Assembly (NCBI RefSeq): GCF_000333015.1
Contig: NZ_BANT01000038.1
Span: 1-52,660, forward strand
From: Gordonia hirsuta DSM 44140 = NBRC 16056
GTDB taxonomy: Bacteria > Actinomycetota > Actinomycetes > Mycobacteriales > Mycobacteriaceae
Reading direction: 5' to 3'
Length of the DNA: 52,660 bases
Shown: positions 33,630 through 43,608 of the stretch, piece after piece
How the letters are laid out: each line of letters begins with the position of its first letter
How positions within the stretch are numbered: the first letter of the stretch is position 1
The notes under the pieces: generated by a model
The model's database searches: none
What the model was told of the DNA's origin: nothing
Seen by the model: only the letters and a program-made list of their open reading frames with translations
Position numbers and translations under genes: made by a program

Positions 33630-36600
33630 TCACTGAGCAAGCGGAGTCGGCTTCAGCGTCGTCAGGAACGACACCAGGTAGTCGATCAGCTCGTCGTCGC
33701 GCAACCGGGGTGAACCCATGCCACCCGACCGCGGGATCGGCAGGGTGATCGTCGACGTGGTCGCCCGGTAGTGCGCGCCCTTGAACAGGCGTGCGAGGCG
33801 GACCTGTTCGCTGTCGAGCAGTGGCAGCGGTGCGAACCGTACTGAGTCGCCGGCCGGGGTCACCTCGGTGATGCCGCGTTCGCGGCAGCGCAGCCGCAGT
33901 CGGGCGATCGCGGCCAGACGCTGCGTCTGGACGGGCGGTTCACCGTAGCGGTCGGTCAGCTCGGTGATCACCTCGTCGACGTCGTCGTCGCTGACCGCCG
34001 AGGCCAGCTTGCGGTAGGCCTCCAGGCGCAGTCGGTCGGCTTCGACGTATTCCACCGGGATGTGCGCGTCGACCGGCAGGTCGATCCGGACCTCCTTGGT
34101 CTCCTGCTGCGGGATGGCCTCGCCGTCGGCGGCGGCGCGGTAGGCCTCCACGGCCTCGCCCACCAACCGCACGTACAGGTCGAAGCCGACGCCGGCGACA
34201 TGCCCGGACTGTTCGGCTCCCAGCACGTTGCCGGCTCCGCGCAACTCCAGGTCTTTGAGCGCTACGGCCATACCGGCGCCGAGCTCGTTGTTCTGCGCGA
34301 TCGTGGCCAGCCGGTCGTAAGCGGTTTCGGTCAGCGGTTTGCCGTCGCTGTAGAACAGGTACGCGTAGCCGCGTTCACGCGACCGGCCCACCCGGCCGCG
34401 CAGCTGGTGCAGCTGGCTCAGGCCCAGGTTCTCGGCGCGGTCGACGATCAGCGTGTTGGCGTTGGAGATGTCCAGACCGGTCTCGATGATCGTCGTACAC
34501 ACCAGCACGTCGTAGTCGCGGTTCCAGAAGCCCTCGACCGTCTTCTCCAGCAGTTCCTCGGGCATCTGCCCGTGGGCGACGGCGATCTTGGCCTCGGGCA
34601 CAAGCCGCGCCAGGTCCTTGGCCATCTTGTCGATGGTGGAGACCCGGTTGTGCACGTAGAAGACCTGGCCGTCGCGCAGCAGCTCGCGCCGGATAGCCGC
34701 GCCGACCTGCTTCTCCGAGTAGGCGCCCACATAGGTGAGCACCGGGTGGCGCTCCTCCGGCGGGGTCAGGATGGTCGACATCTCACGGATCCCGGCCATC
34801 GACATCTCCAGGGTGCGCGGGATCGGTGTGGCCGACATGGTCAGCACGTCCACGTGGGTGCGCAGGGACTTGATGTGTTCCTTGTGTTCGACGCCGAAGC
34901 GCTGCTCCTCGTCGACGATCACCAGCCCCAGGTCTTTCCACACCACCCCGGTCTGCAGCAGCCGGTGCGTGCCGATCACGATGTCCACCTCGCCGTCGGC
35001 CATGTCGGCCAGGATCTTCTTCGATTCGGCCGGCGAGGTGAACCGCGACAGCCCGGCAACCTTGACCGGGAAGCCGGCCATCCGCTCGGTGAACGTCTGC
35101 AGGTGCTGACCGGCCAGGATGGTGGTGGGCACCAGCACGGCGACCTGTTTGCCGTCCTGCACGGCCTTGAACGCCGCCCGCACCGCGATCTCGGTCTTGC
35201 CGTAGCCGACGTCGCCGACGATCACCCGGTCCATCGGGACCGGCTTCTCCATATCGGTCTTCACCTCGCCGATCACCGTCATCTGGTCGACGGTCTCGGT
35301 GAAGTCGAAGGCGTCTTCCATCTCCCGCTGCCAGGGACTGTCGGGGCTGAAGGCGAAGCCGGGTGCGGCGTGCCGGGCGGCGTACAGCTGCACCAGTTCC
35401 CCGGCGATCTCGCGCACCGCCTTGCGCGCCTTGCGTTTGGTGTTGGCCCAGTCGCTGCCGCCGAGTTTGCTCAGCGACGGCTGTTCGCCGCCGACGTACC
35501 GGGACAGCTGGTCGAGTGAGTCCATCGGAACGTACAGCCGGTCGCCGGGTTGACCGCGTTTGCCCGGCGCGTACTCGATCACCAGGTATTCGCGCCGCGC
35601 ACCGCCGACGACGCGTTCGATCATCTCCACGAACTTGCCGATGCCGTGCTGGTCGTGCACCACCATGTCCCCGGCGGTCAGCGCCAGCGGGTCGACCTGA
35701 TTGCGCCGTTTGGCCGGCAGCCGGCGGCCGTCACGGACCCCGGCCACGCGGGCCCCGGTCAGATCGGCTTCGGTGACGATCACCAGTGAACCCTGGTCCT
35801 GCGGCACCACCAGGCCGTGGCGCAGCGTGCCGTGATAGACCGCGACCGCATCGGCCGGCGGTTCGGCGCCGTCGTCCATCAGCCGCGCCGGGACCTCGGC
35901 CTCGCGCAGACGTTCGACGAAGCGCGTGGCGGTGCCGCGGCCGGCGGCCACCACCGCCGCCCGCGACCCCGACGCCAGCTGCGCCCGCAGTCCGGTCAGC
36001 AGCGCGGCGATCTCCTGTTCGTCCCCGTGCGGCGCCGGACCGGGCGCCAGGTCCAGTTCCAGCTCCTGTCCGCTGCCCGAGGACAGCGGGCTGACCGTCC
36101 ACCACGACCGCCCGGCCGCGATGGTGGCCTCCTGCACCTCGCCGACGGGGCGGTAGGCGCTGGCCTGCAGATCCACCGAGTCGGCCTGCACCGGGGCGCT
36201 GGCGCCCAGGGCCGCGGCGTTCCACGAGGCCTCCAGGAACTCGGCGCCGGTGCGCTGCAGATCGGCGGCACGGGTGCGCACCTTCTCCGGATCGAGCACC
36301 AGCACCCGGGTGCCCTCGGGCAGCACCTGCGTGAGCAACTGCATCTCGCCGTCGACCAGGGCCGGGATCATCGCCTCCATCCCCTCCACGGGGATGCCCT
36401 CGGCCAGCTGCGTCAGCATCTCCGCCAGCGCCTGATCGTCGGTGCCGGCGGCCAGTTCGGCCGCGCGGCTGCGCACCTGCTCGGTGAGCACCAGCTCGCG
36501 GCACGGATGGATCATCACCTCGGCCGTCTCGATCTCCGGCTGCGTGCGCTGATCGGCGACCGAGAAGGCCCGCAGATCGGTCACCTCGTCGCCCCAGAAC

Positions 36601-37205
36601 TCCACCCGCACCGGATAGTCGGCGGTGGTCGGGAACACGTCCAGGATGCCGCCGCGCACGGCGAACTCGCCGCGGCGCCCGACCATGTCGACGCGCTCGT
36701 AGGCCATCTCGACCAGCTGCTCCACCAGACCGTCGAACGGCACCTCGATCCCCTCGCGCAGGGTGACCGCGCGCAACGAACCCAGTCCCGGGGCCATCGG
36801 CTGGATCAGCGACCGCACCGTCGTGACCACCACCGCCAGCGGATCCTCACCGGGATCGGCGAGCCGGTGCAGCACCGCCAGCCGCTGGCCGACGGTGTCG
36901 GCGCTGGGCGACAGGCGCTCGTGCGGGAGCGTCTCCCACGACGGGAACTGGGCCACCGCACCGGCCCCCTGCGGCAGCAACTCCCCCAGCTCGGCGGTCA
37001 GGTCGTCGGCTTCGCGGCCGTTGGCGGTGACCACCAGCAGCGGTGCGGCGGCCGCGGCGGTCAGCGTCGCGACGATGAACGGCCGGGCCGCGTCCGGGGC
37101 GGTCAGCTCCAGCCGCGGTTCGTCGGTACGCCGGGCCAGTTCGGCGAAGGCGCCTGCGCCCGTCGCATAGATGTTCAGCCCGGACAGCGAGGGAGTGATC
37201 GACAC
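33630..37205 (-). CDS. mfd: Transcription-repair coupling factor Mfd
   Basis: 1191 residues. Mfd removes stalled RNA polymerase and recruits UvrA. The N-terminal UvrB-homology module is visible ([31 protein letters not shown]), then the RNAP-interaction domain ([20 protein letters not shown]), the translocase with [16 protein letters not shown] (about 660-675), [13 protein letters not shown] (about 762-774), [12 protein letters not shown] and QLRGRVGRS, and the C-terminal TRCF domain. GTG at 37205 is the start: a TAGAAT -10 box ends 7 bases before it, indicating a leaderless message, and codons further upstream enter the promoter and the divergent tetR. It is intact even though the island borders its 3' end. 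Confidence 0.95.
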   Translation of the reverse strand: MSITPSLSGLNIYATGAGAFAELARRTDEPRLELTAPDAARPFIVATLTAAAAAPLLVVTANGREADDLTAELGELLPQGAGAVAQFPSWETLPHERLSPSADTVGQRLAVLHRLADPGEDPLAVVVTTVRSLIQPMAPGLGSLRAVTLREGIEVPFDGLVEQLVEMAYERVDMVGRRGEFAVRGGILDVFPTTADYPVRVEFWGDEVTDLRAFSVADQRTQPEIETAEVMIHPCRELVLTEQVRSRAAELAAGTDDQALAEMLTQLAEGIPVEGMEAMIPALVDGEMQLLTQVLPEGTRVLVLDPEKVRTRAADLQRTGAEFLEASWNAAALGASAPVQADSVDLQASAYRPVGEVQEATIAAGRSWWTVSPLSSGSGQELELDLAPGPAPHGDEQEIAALLTGLRAQLASGSRAAVVAAGRGTATRFVERLREAEVPARLMDDGAEPPADAVAVYHGTLRHGLVVPQDQGSLVIVTEADLTGARVAGVRDGRRLPAKRRNQVDPLALTAGDMVVHDQHGIGKFVEMIERVVGGARREYLVIEYAPGKRGQPGDRLYVPMDSLDQLSRYVGGEQPSLSKLGGSDWANTKRKARKAVREIAGELVQLYAARHAAPGFAFSPDSPWQREMEDAFDFTETVDQMTVIGEVKTDMEKPVPMDRVIVGDVGYGKTEIAVRAAFKAVQDGKQVAVLVPTTILAGQHLQTFTERMAGFPVKVAGLSRFTSPAESKKILADMADGEVDIVIGTHRLLQTGVVWKDLGLVIVDEEQRFGVEHKEHIKSLRTHVDVLTMSATPIPRTLEMSMAGIREMSTILTPPEERHPVLTYVGAYSEKQVGAAIRRELLRDGQVFYVHNRVSTIDKMAKDLARLVPEAKIAVAHGQMPEELLEKTVEGFWNRDYDVLVCTTIIETGLDISNANTLIVDRAENLGLSQLHQLRGRVGRSRERGYAYLFYSDGKPLTETAYDRLATIAQNNELGAGMAVALKDLELRGAGNVLGAEQSGHVAGVGFDLYVRLVGEAVEAYRAAADGEAIPQQETKEVRIDLPVDAHIPVEYVEADRLRLEAYRKLASAVSDDDVDEVITELTDRYGEPPVQTQRLAAIARLRLRCRERGITEVTPAGDSVRFAPLPLLDSEQVRLARLFKGAHYRATTSTITLPIPRSGGMGSPRLRDDELIDYLVSFLTTLKPTPLAQ

Positions 37206-37212
37206 CCGGACG

Positions 37213-37218
37213 ATTCTA
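37213..37218 (-). promoter_or_regulatory. -10 box for leaderless mfd start
   Basis: On the minus strand this is TAGAAT, close to the ideal TANNNT, and it ends 7 bases before the GTG at 37205. It lies in the 83-base divergent region shared with the tetR at 37289. Confidence 0.5.
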
Positions 37219-37288
37219 GTGCGCCGCCCGATGTGAGGCGGCCCTCGCCTAGGCTCGAAGGCAGGAGCATGAGGGGGCGAGTAGGCCG

Positions 37289-38011
37289 ATGACAGAACAC
37301 ACCGGGCAGGTTGTTCAGCAGGGCGTTCGCACACGGGGCGGCTGGGAGCCGGTCGGCACCGCCGCTCAGCGCCGGGAAGCACATCCGAGCCGGGGCACCG
37401 AACGCGGCCGGGCCCGCCGGCGGGAGATCCTGGCCGCCGCGCGGCGGGTGTTCGAACGCACCGGATACGACGGCACCACCGTGCGCATGATCGTCGACGA
37501 GGCCGGCGTCGCGCGCGGCAGTTTCTACACCTATTTCGAATCCAAGATCGACGCCTTCCACGCGCTGGTCGACGAGAGCGGCGAGGAGATCATCGCGACG
37601 ATCGGCTCCACCGCCGACGAGCCGGGCAGCACCCCGAGGGAGAGTCTGCGCGCGGCCAACCGGCGGTTCGTCGAGCTGTATCAGGCCAACGCCGCCCTCT
37701 ACGGCCTGCTGGAGAACTCGGCGATGAGCGACGAACGGACCTCGCAGTACCGGCGCATGGGTCGCCGGGCGCACATCGACCGGGTGGCGCGCCGCATCCG
37801 CGCCTGGCAGGACGACGGCTACGCCGATGCGGACCTGGACCCGGTGGCCACGGCCGCCTCGCTGATCTCGATGACCGCCTACCAGTGCTACTGGTGGTTC
37901 GTCGACGGCGAACCGGTACCGGCCGCCGGCGCCGAACCGCTGCTCAGCGACATCTGGATCAGGACGCTGCAGCTGACCGACGAGCCGCACGCCTCCGGCC
38001 GGCCCGCCTAG
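37289..38011 (+). CDS. TetR family transcriptional regulator
   Basis: 240 residues. After an atypical 37-residue N-terminal extension, the DNA-binding domain reads [47 protein letters not shown] (in parts). The C-terminal domain has [21 protein letters not shown] and [16 protein letters not shown], found in many lipid-responsive TetR proteins. It is divergent from mfd and faces the end of the mce operon (28 bases between stops), so it may regulate mce or itself, but no matching operator is visible near its start. A later in-frame start would remove the extension; ATG at 37289 has a GAGGGGG run upstream. Confidence 0.83.
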   Translation: MTEHTGQVVQQGVRTRGGWEPVGTAAQRREAHPSRGTERGRARRREILAAARRVFERTGYDGTTVRMIVDEAGVARGSFYTYFESKIDAFHALVDESGEEIIATIGSTADEPGSTPRESLRAANRRFVELYQANAALYGLLENSAMSDERTSQYRRMGRRAHIDRVARRIRAWQDDGYADADLDPVATAASLISMTAYQCYWWFVDGEPVPAAGAEPLLSDIWIRTLQLTDEPHASGRPA

Positions 38012-38016
38012 GGCCC

Positions 38017-38050
38017 GCCCCGTCAGCCGACCTGCCCCGTCAGCCGACCT
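38017..38050. repeat. 17-bp direct duplication at the convergent tetR / yrbEA ends
   Basis: Two identical 17-base units (38017-38033 and 38034-38050; GCCCCGTCAGCCGACCT) abut and include the yrbEA stop. This is the same unit length and genomic setting as the triplicate at 354-404. Confidence 0.85.
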
Positions 38051-38861
38051 GCATGGGGAAGAAGGTCTCGTACAGGGCGGTGATGAAGAAGTTCACGCCG
38101 ATGATCGCCACGGTGGAGATCACCACCGTGGCCGTCACCCCGTTGGCCACTCCCTGGGGTCCGCCCTTGGCTTCCAGTCCGCGCTGGCTGCCCACGATCG
38201 CGATGATGAACCCGAACACCACGGCCTTGCCCAGCGCCAGGAGGACATCGCGCTGGGAGGAGAACGCGCTGAACGACTGCAGGTAGCTGCCCGGCCCCAC
38301 CCCCTGCACGGCGACGGCCAGATAGAAGGCCGCGAGCACGCCGATCAGGATGATGAACAGGGTCAGCAACGGGGCGACGATGAGCGAGGCCAGCAGGCGC
38401 GGCACCACCAGCCGGTTGACCGGATCGATGCCCATCACCTCCATGGCGTCGACCTCCTCGCGCACCGTCCGGGCGCCCAGGTCGGCGGCGATCGCCGAGG
38501 CTCCCGCCCCGGCCAGCAGCAGTCCGGAGGTCAAGGGGGCGGCCTGCTGGATCACCGCGATACCGCTGCCGGCGCCCAGCAGCGACTCGGCGCCGAGCTG
38601 GTTGATGATGTTGCCGATCTGAACGGTCACGATGATGCCGAACGGGATCGCCATCAGCAGCGCCGGAATCGCGGTGACGCTGACCAGGAACCACGCCTGC
38701 AGAACGGTCTCGCGCACCTGCAGCCGCCCCCGGAACGGGCCGGTGAGCAACTGCCCGGTCGCCTCGGCGGCCAGCTTGCAGGTGCGCCCGAAGGTCCGGA
38801 CCGGGTCGACGGCGTTGCGGTCGAGGTTCTCGGTGAGGACGGCGCGGGCCGAATCGGTCAT
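38040..38861 (-). CDS. yrbEA: YrbEA-type MlaE permease, last gene of the mce operon
   Basis: 273 residues, five to six membrane helices, MlaE family. The diagnostic permease loop AADLGARTVREEVDAMEVMGIDPVNRLVVPRLLA (in parts) is present, with FGIIVTVQIG, GSYLQSFSAF and a terminal TALYETFF. Sequence features (AIPFGIIV, QLGAESLLGAGSGIAVIQQAAP, SAIAADLGAR) place it with the YrbEA subtype, while the other permease of this operon is YrbEB-like. YrbE proteins form the channel used by the Mce complex to import lipids with the ATPase MceG. ATG at 38861 overlaps the Mce-associated gene stop (ATGA). Normally yrbEA is the first gene of an mce operon; here it is the last. Confidence 0.88.
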   Translation of the reverse strand: MTDSARAVLTENLDRNAVDPVRTFGRTCKLAAEATGQLLTGPFRGRLQVRETVLQAWFLVSVTAIPALLMAIPFGIIVTVQIGNIINQLGAESLLGAGSGIAVIQQAAPLTSGLLLAGAGASAIAADLGARTVREEVDAMEVMGIDPVNRLVVPRLLASLIVAPLLTLFIILIGVLAAFYLAVAVQGVGPGSYLQSFSAFSSQRDVLLALGKAVVFGFIIAIVGSQRGLEAKGGPQGVANGVTATVVISTVAIIGVNFFITALYETFFPMQVG

Positions 38862-39631
38862 CTGCCGGGCTCCGGCTCGGGTGCAGGCTGCGGGTCGGGA
38901 ACGGGGGCCGGCGCCGGGTCGGGATTCTCGCCGATCTGGGCGCCGACCGCCGAGGTGGGATCGCCCACCGAGGTGATGATCCAGTCGTCGGCGCGGTCGA
39001 GCACGATGCCGTACACCGCGGTGGTGATGCCGCCGCCGGGGGTCTGGATGGTCTTGGTGTTGACGTTGACCACCGCCTCGACCCGGAACCGGTCACCGGA
39101 GACGTCGGTGGTCTTGGCCAGCACCAACTCGGCGGTGGTCTGCATGCGCAGCGGGGTCAGCACCTGCTCCATCGTCGAACCGATCAAGTCGTACTGTTTG
39201 GCCAGCTCCGGGCTGACGCCCTCCTTCATCGACGCCACCCACGGCGTCAGGTCCTTGTAGTCCAGGGTCGCTGCGGCCACCGCATACGCCCCGGCGATCT
39301 CCTCGGCCTTGGCGCTGTCGGCCTCCTGCGACCGCAGATCGGCCAGTTCGCTGCGCGCCGACACCGTCTGCCAGATCAGCACGCCCAGCGCCGCACACAC
39401 CAGGGCCACCACGACGCCGACGGCCAGCGCGCGCACCGAGACGGTGAGCTGGCGGCCCTTCTCCGTCGCCGGCTTCTCCGTCGCCGGCTTGTCCGTTGCC
39501 GCTTCGTCCGTCGCAGTGGAGTCCTCGTCAGGCGTCGGCTTCGGCTTGTCGTCGGTCACGGGAGGGGTCTCTTTCGTCGTCATGTGGTTCGTCGCCATGT
39601 GGTTCGTCGCCATGTGGTTCGTCGAGGTCAT
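38858..39631 (-). CDS. Mce-associated membrane protein (Mas-like)
   Basis: 257 residues. The disordered N-terminal half (1-75) contains NHMAT repeats and PATEK repeats, then one membrane helix at about 82-105 (ALAVGVVVALVCAALGVLIW) and an extracytoplasmic domain (about 120-235) with EIAGAYAVAAATLDYKDLTPWV, the SnoaL-like fold of Mce-associated proteins, and a Pro/Glu-rich C-terminus. In mycobacteria such proteins stabilise the Mce complex. ATG at 39631 overlaps the mceF stop (ATGA); further in-frame ATGs recur every five codons within the repeat. Its stop overlaps the yrbEA start. Confidence 0.8.
   Translation of the reverse strand: MTSTNHMATNHMATNHMTTKETPPVTDDKPKPTPDEDSTATDEAATDKPATEKPATEKGRQLTVSVRALAVGVVVALVCAALGVLIWQTVSARSELADLRSQEADSAKAEEIAGAYAVAAATLDYKDLTPWVASMKEGVSPELAKQYDLIGSTMEQVLTPLRMQTTAELVLAKTTDVSGDRFRVEAVVNVNTKTIQTPGGGITTAVYGIVLDRADDWIITSVGDPTSAVGAQIGENPDPAPAPVPDPQPAPEPEPGR
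39581..39625. repeat. 15-bp tandem repeat (3 copies) at the start of the Mce-associated gene
   Basis: Units CATGTGGTTCGTCGC at 39581, 39596 and 39611 (last base of the third differs). On the minus strand each unit encodes (M)ATNH/STNH, so an in-frame ATG recurs every 15 bases after the annotated start. Confidence 0.9.
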
Positions 39632-40575
39632 TTGGGTTCCAGGTACACGCGCAGGGAGTCCTCGCCGAACATCGCCAGGGCGTGGTCGAGCAGGGTGCTG
39701 ACGTTGATCGTCGGCAACTGGTCGAACAGGTCCGCGTCGATGCCGGGCGACGGGATCTTCGGCAGGATCTGCGCCAGGTAGGGGTTGAGGGTCGACAGGA
39801 ACGGGTGGATCGCCTCGGTGACATTCGGCCACAGCCGGCCGTCGACGATCAGGCTCTCGCCGGCCACCAGGGTCGCCAGGAACGATTCGAGCACCGTCGA
39901 CATTCCGGCGGTGAACTGCGGCAGAGGCCGCACCAGCTGCTCCAGCTGTGCGCCGTAATTCTGGGTGCTGGTGAACATGGTGGCGATCTTGGCCCGTCGC
40001 GACATCAGCATCGAGGCGATCAGCCGGGTGCCGTCGCTGATCTGCCGGAACTCGGTGGCGTTACCGTCCAGGGCCTGGCGCACCGTGTGGAACACCCCGG
40101 CCAGCGGATCGGCGGCCGCCAGTTGCGACAGCGCCGAGATGTTCTCGAAGACCCCCGGAATGGATTCGGGTTCGGCCACCTGATCGGTATCCAGGGCGGC
40201 GCCGTCGGGCAGCGCCGGGCCGTGGGTGGCCCGCCGGATCACGTTGACGTACGGCTCCCCCAGTGCCGACTGCAGTTCGATCTCGACCACCGAGTCCGCC
40301 GGGATCGACTGGTCCGCCGGATATTCCAGCACCAGCTCGGCGCCGCCTGTCACGGTGCGCGAGTCGGCGACCCGGCCGGATTTGACGCCGTCGAGGTAGA
40401 CCGGGGTGCCGTCGAGCACCAGGTAGCTGTCCTGCACCCGCAGGGTCAGCGTCCGCGGCGACGACCACGGCTGTGCGTGGTAGACGTCGATGGCCAGGTA
40501 GGCCCCGCAGGCGGCGATCACCAGCAGGAACGCGATCGTATTGCCCAGCGCTTCGCGCAGCGCACTCATTCTCAT
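39628..40575 (-). CDS. mceF: Mce family protein, MceF position
   Basis: 315 residues. An N-terminal membrane anchor (NTIAFLLVIAACGAYLAID) precedes the MlaD/Mce domain (about 35-125), with YLDGVKSGRVADSR and GEPYVNVI, then a helical region predicted to form the tunnel wall. As the sixth Mce protein of the operon it takes the MceF position; it forms part of the heterohexamer that carries lipid across the envelope. ATG at 40575 overlaps the mceE stop (ATGA). The C-terminus is short, lacking the long disordered tails of some MceF proteins. Confidence 0.85.
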   Translation of the reverse strand: MRMSALREALGNTIAFLLVIAACGAYLAIDVYHAQPWSSPRTLTLRVQDSYLVLDGTPVYLDGVKSGRVADSRTVTGGAELVLEYPADQSIPADSVVEIELQSALGEPYVNVIRRATHGPALPDGAALDTDQVAEPESIPGVFENISALSQLAAADPLAGVFHTVRQALDGNATEFRQISDGTRLIASMLMSRRAKIATMFTSTQNYGAQLEQLVRPLPQFTAGMSTVLESFLATLVAGESLIVDGRLWPNVTEAIHPFLSTLNPYLAQILPKIPSPGIDADLFDQLPTINVSTLLDHALAMFGEDSLRVYLEPK

Positions 40576-41597
40576 CGGGTCATCCCCAGCATCCGGAAAG
40601 CCTTGACCATCTGATCGGCCAGGTCGCGGTCGGAGGTGCCGGTCGCCACAGCGATCGAGCGAATGTCCAGCGCCGGTCCCTGTTTGAGCGCCGGGATCAC
40701 GCTCTCGCGCAGCAACTCCAGCAGCCGGGCCGGATTGGAATCGCGGATGGTCGCGTTGGGCCATCCGGGGAACGCCAGCGGCATGGTCACCTCACCGATC
40801 AGCCGGGTGGCCGCGGTGAGCAGCGGGACCGCCGGCAGGGCGTTGCGCAGGGTGCGTTCGACGCCCACCAGCAGGTCCAGGATCATCGAGGCGTCGGTGA
40901 CGGTCCGCATGTGGTGCACACCCTCGGGGCTGAGCAGATAGTCCAGCGAACCACGCATATCGGCGAGCCGTTCGACGACGCCGCCCAGGCCGGTGAGCAT
41001 CCGGTTGAGACCGTCGGTGTCGTCGGCCCAGGCCCGCAGGGTGTCCACGGCGACCGCTTCGGCACGGCGCACCTCGGCCGGATCGGCGGGCAGCTGCGCG
41101 AGCACCGAGGCGAAGGTGTTGCCCAGCTGCGGCAGGGCTCCGCTGCCCAGGAAGTTGGCCAGCGAGACCATCAGCTCTTCCACCTGCACCGGTGGGCGGA
41201 CGGCGCTGCGCGGGAGCGTCGCCCCCGGCGCCAGCCTCGCCGCGGCCGGGCAGTCCGGGTTGGTCACCGCCACGTAGGTATCGCCCAGCAGGGTGTCCTG
41301 CTTGAGTTCGACCGCCGCGGTGCGGCAGATCCGGGTCTGCGGTGTCACCCGCAGTTCGGCGACGGCGCTCTCGCCGCGCAGGCGGGTGCCTTCCACCCGG
41401 CCGACCTCCACCCCGTCGACGACGACCTTGGAGTGGTCGGGCAGCCCGACCACGGTGTCGAATTCGGCGAAGACGGTGGCACCGTCACCGGCGGCGCCCG
41501 GGATCGGCAGCGACTGGGCCGAGAACCAGGAACTGGGGCCCAGCAGCAGCACGATCGCGGCCACCGCCACCAGACCGGTGAACACTGTGCGTTTCAT
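40572..41597 (-). CDS. mceE: Mce family protein, MceE position
   Basis: 341 residues. The N-terminal hydrophobic segment (VFTGLVAVAAIVLLLG) lacks the lipobox cysteine found in the LprK-type MceE lipoproteins of mycobacteria, so it is probably anchored by a helix instead. The Mce domain follows (ATVFAEFDTVVGLPDHSKVVVDGVEVGRV), then TLLGDTYVAV and a helical part containing repeated Leu/Val heptads. ATG at 41597 overlaps the mceD stop (ATGA). The letter assignment follows gene order. Confidence 0.82.
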   Translation of the reverse strand: MKRTVFTGLVAVAAIVLLLGPSSWFSAQSLPIPGAAGDGATVFAEFDTVVGLPDHSKVVVDGVEVGRVEGTRLRGESAVAELRVTPQTRICRTAAVELKQDTLLGDTYVAVTNPDCPAAARLAPGATLPRSAVRPPVQVEELMVSLANFLGSGALPQLGNTFASVLAQLPADPAEVRRAEAVAVDTLRAWADDTDGLNRMLTGLGGVVERLADMRGSLDYLLSPEGVHHMRTVTDASMILDLLVGVERTLRNALPAVPLLTAATRLIGEVTMPLAFPGWPNATIRDSNPARLLELLRESVIPALKQGPALDIRSIAVATGTSDRDLADQMVKAFRMLGMTR

Positions 41598-42643
41598 CGT
41601 GCTCCCGTCATCTGCAGAACCATCGCCACCGCATCGATCCGCACCGGTTTGCCACCGGCCCGGGTCACCGCGGTGGGCCCCTTGTAGCGGATCCGCAGAC
41701 CCAGCGACTGCTGGTCGGGTCCGGTGGTGAACGCCCGCGACAGCACCGGGGTGGCGGCCAGCAGATCGGTGGTGGCCGTCAGGTTCTTCGAGATCAGATC
41801 CACCAGCGAGACCACCACCTCCAGCGGCGGCCAGGCGAAGTCGCCGTAGCGCCGCATCAGGTCGGCCAGCAGGACGATCACATCGGGCAGGGCCATCGCC
41901 ATCTCGCCGATGTGATCGATCATCGGTGCGACCAGCGGTTTGAGGACCGGGCTGCTCATCGTGATGAACGAGGTGAGCAGTTCCCAGTTCTCGTCCAGAC
42001 CGGTGGCCATCTCGGCGATGTTGTCGATCAGGACCGCCGTATCGGTCAGCGCACCGGTGATCGGGGTCTTCGCCGGTTCGGCCAGCTGCCGGATCAGCGC
42101 GTTCAGCACCGGGCCGGTGCCGTCGAGTTCGCGGTCCAGCGAACGCATCGCCCCGGCCACCCGCCGCAGATCGTCGAGGTTCCCCGAGCCGGTCATCTCC
42201 CCGGCCAGTCCGGACAGGGCGTTGAGCGAGGCCGAGATCGACAGCGGCGTGTTGGTGGCGTCGCGGCCGATACAGGTCGCCGGATCCAGCGTCGGCCCGT
42301 CCTCGTCGTCGCCGATCAGCGCGACCTGCCGCACCGCGATCACCGACGGCGCCACGGTCGAGGCGCGGATCTGGGCGGGCAGCGGATCGGTGCCCTCGAC
42401 CGAGAAACGCACCCGCGCTGTGCCCTCGCGCGATTCGACGGCCAGCACCTGCCCGACGGTGACTCCGCGGCGGGTGACCGCGTTGCCGGGGAACACCCCC
42501 ACCGCGTCGGCGAACTCGGCGCAGTATTCGGTCGAGGAGACGGTGAACCGCGAGAACCCGGTCAGGGTGACGGCGAAGGCCAGCAGGACCGCGACCACGG
42601 TGCCGCTGACCAGCCAGCGCGAGCCCAGGATCCGCGTTAGCAT
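41594..42643 (-). CDS. mceD: Mce family protein, MceD position
   Basis: 349 residues. The membrane anchor (WLVSGTVVAVLLAFAVTLTG) is followed by the Mce domain with TEYCAEFADAVGVFPGNAV and RRGVTVGQVLAVES, a fit to the MceD subgroup. The rest is a helical needle-forming region ending RIDAVAMVLQMTGAR. ATG at 42643 shares one base with the mceC stop (TGATG); GTG at 42649 is an alternative start. It is part of the six-protein Mce assembly spanning the periplasm-like space. Confidence 0.84.
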   Translation of the reverse strand: MLTRILGSRWLVSGTVVAVLLAFAVTLTGFSRFTVSSTEYCAEFADAVGVFPGNAVTRRGVTVGQVLAVESREGTARVRFSVEGTDPLPAQIRASTVAPSVIAVRQVALIGDDEDGPTLDPATCIGRDATNTPLSISASLNALSGLAGEMTGSGNLDDLRRVAGAMRSLDRELDGTGPVLNALIRQLAEPAKTPITGALTDTAVLIDNIAEMATGLDENWELLTSFITMSSPVLKPLVAPMIDHIGEMAMALPDVIVLLADLMRRYGDFAWPPLEVVVSLVDLISKNLTATTDLLAATPVLSRAFTTGPDQQSLGLRIRYKGPTAVTRAGGKPVRIDAVAMVLQMTGAR

Positions 42644-43608
42644 CAGCACTTCACCCCCGGGATCGGCACGCAGAGGTCGGCGGCGAATACCAGGGCCGAG
42701 TGGTCGATCAGCAGGCCGCCGTCGTCGGCGACCATCCCCTCCAGTCGCCGGATCAGGTCACGGCCCTGTCCGATCAGGTCGGGGCCCTGCTCCAGGAACG
42801 GCGTGAACTGTTCGACCAGCACATCGATCTTGGCCAGTAGCGGATCCAGGTCGGCCCGCACCGCGGCCGCCGCCCCGCCCATCCGCGACAGCATCGACGC
42901 CAGTCCCTCCAGGGAGACGTTCAGCCGCTGCCCGAAGGTGATGTATTCCGACAGGAAGGCGCTCAGATTCTGCGCCAGGGTCACCAGGACGTCGCTGCTG
43001 GCGGTCAGACTCTGCGAGTACTCGGCGGCGGTGGCCAGCATGCCGCCGAACTCGTCCTGCCGGCGCTGCAGATTGGTCAGCATCGACGAGAGCGTCTCGA
43101 TGGTGCCCGACAGCGACCCGGGATTGTCGGCCAGCCCCTGGTCCAGATCGATCAGCAGATCGCGCACCGGGCGACCGTCGATGCGGTCCACTTTGGGCGC
43201 CAGGGTCTGGAAGGTCTCGATCAGGCTGTAGGGCACCGAGGTGCTCTCCACCGGGATCGGTTCGCCGGCCGGCAGCTGCTCGTACCCGATGGAGGTGATG
43301 TCGACGTAGTTGCCGCCGACGATGGTCAGCATCTTGATGTCGGCGATCGACTCGTCCCCGATGAAGGTGCCGCGCTGCACCGCCAGTTCCACGTCGACGT
43401 GCGTGCCGGCCAGGGTCAGCTTCTTGACCGAGCCGACCGGGACACCGGCCACCCGCACGTTGTCGCCGACCCGGATCTGTCCGGCCTCGGCGAACTGGGC
43501 GACCACCCGGTACTGGCCCGGGGTGAACACGTACAGGCCCACGCTCACCAGGGCGATCACGACCACCAGCGCGATCCCGGCCAGTCCCCAGCGCAGTTGA
43601 TGATTCAC
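42643..43608 (-). CDS. mceC: Mce family protein, MceC position
   Basis: 321 residues. N-terminal anchor (LAGIALVVVIALVSVGLYVF), Mce domain (YRVVAQFAEAGQIRVGDNVRVAGVPVGSVKKLTL in parts) with SIADIKMLTIVGGNYVDI, then a helical region and a short C-terminus with CVPIPGVKC. GTG at 43608 is chosen because it overlaps the mceB stop as GTGA, the junction style used elsewhere in this operon; GTG at 43617 is possible. Confidence 0.84.
   Translation of the reverse strand: MNHQLRWGLAGIALVVVIALVSVGLYVFTPGQYRVVAQFAEAGQIRVGDNVRVAGVPVGSVKKLTLAGTHVDVELAVQRGTFIGDESIADIKMLTIVGGNYVDITSIGYEQLPAGEPIPVESTSVPYSLIETFQTLAPKVDRIDGRPVRDLLIDLDQGLADNPGSLSGTIETLSSMLTNLQRRQDEFGGMLATAAEYSQSLTASSDVLVTLAQNLSAFLSEYITFGQRLNVSLEGLASMLSRMGGAAAAVRADLDPLLAKIDVLVEQFTPFLEQGPDLIGQGRDLIRRLEGMVADDGGLLIDHSALVFAADLCVPIPGVKC

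Noticed and set aside
34062..37292. Two long plus-strand frames opposite mfd
   Set aside because: Shadows of the mfd coding strand; Arg/Gly/His-rich and without known domains.
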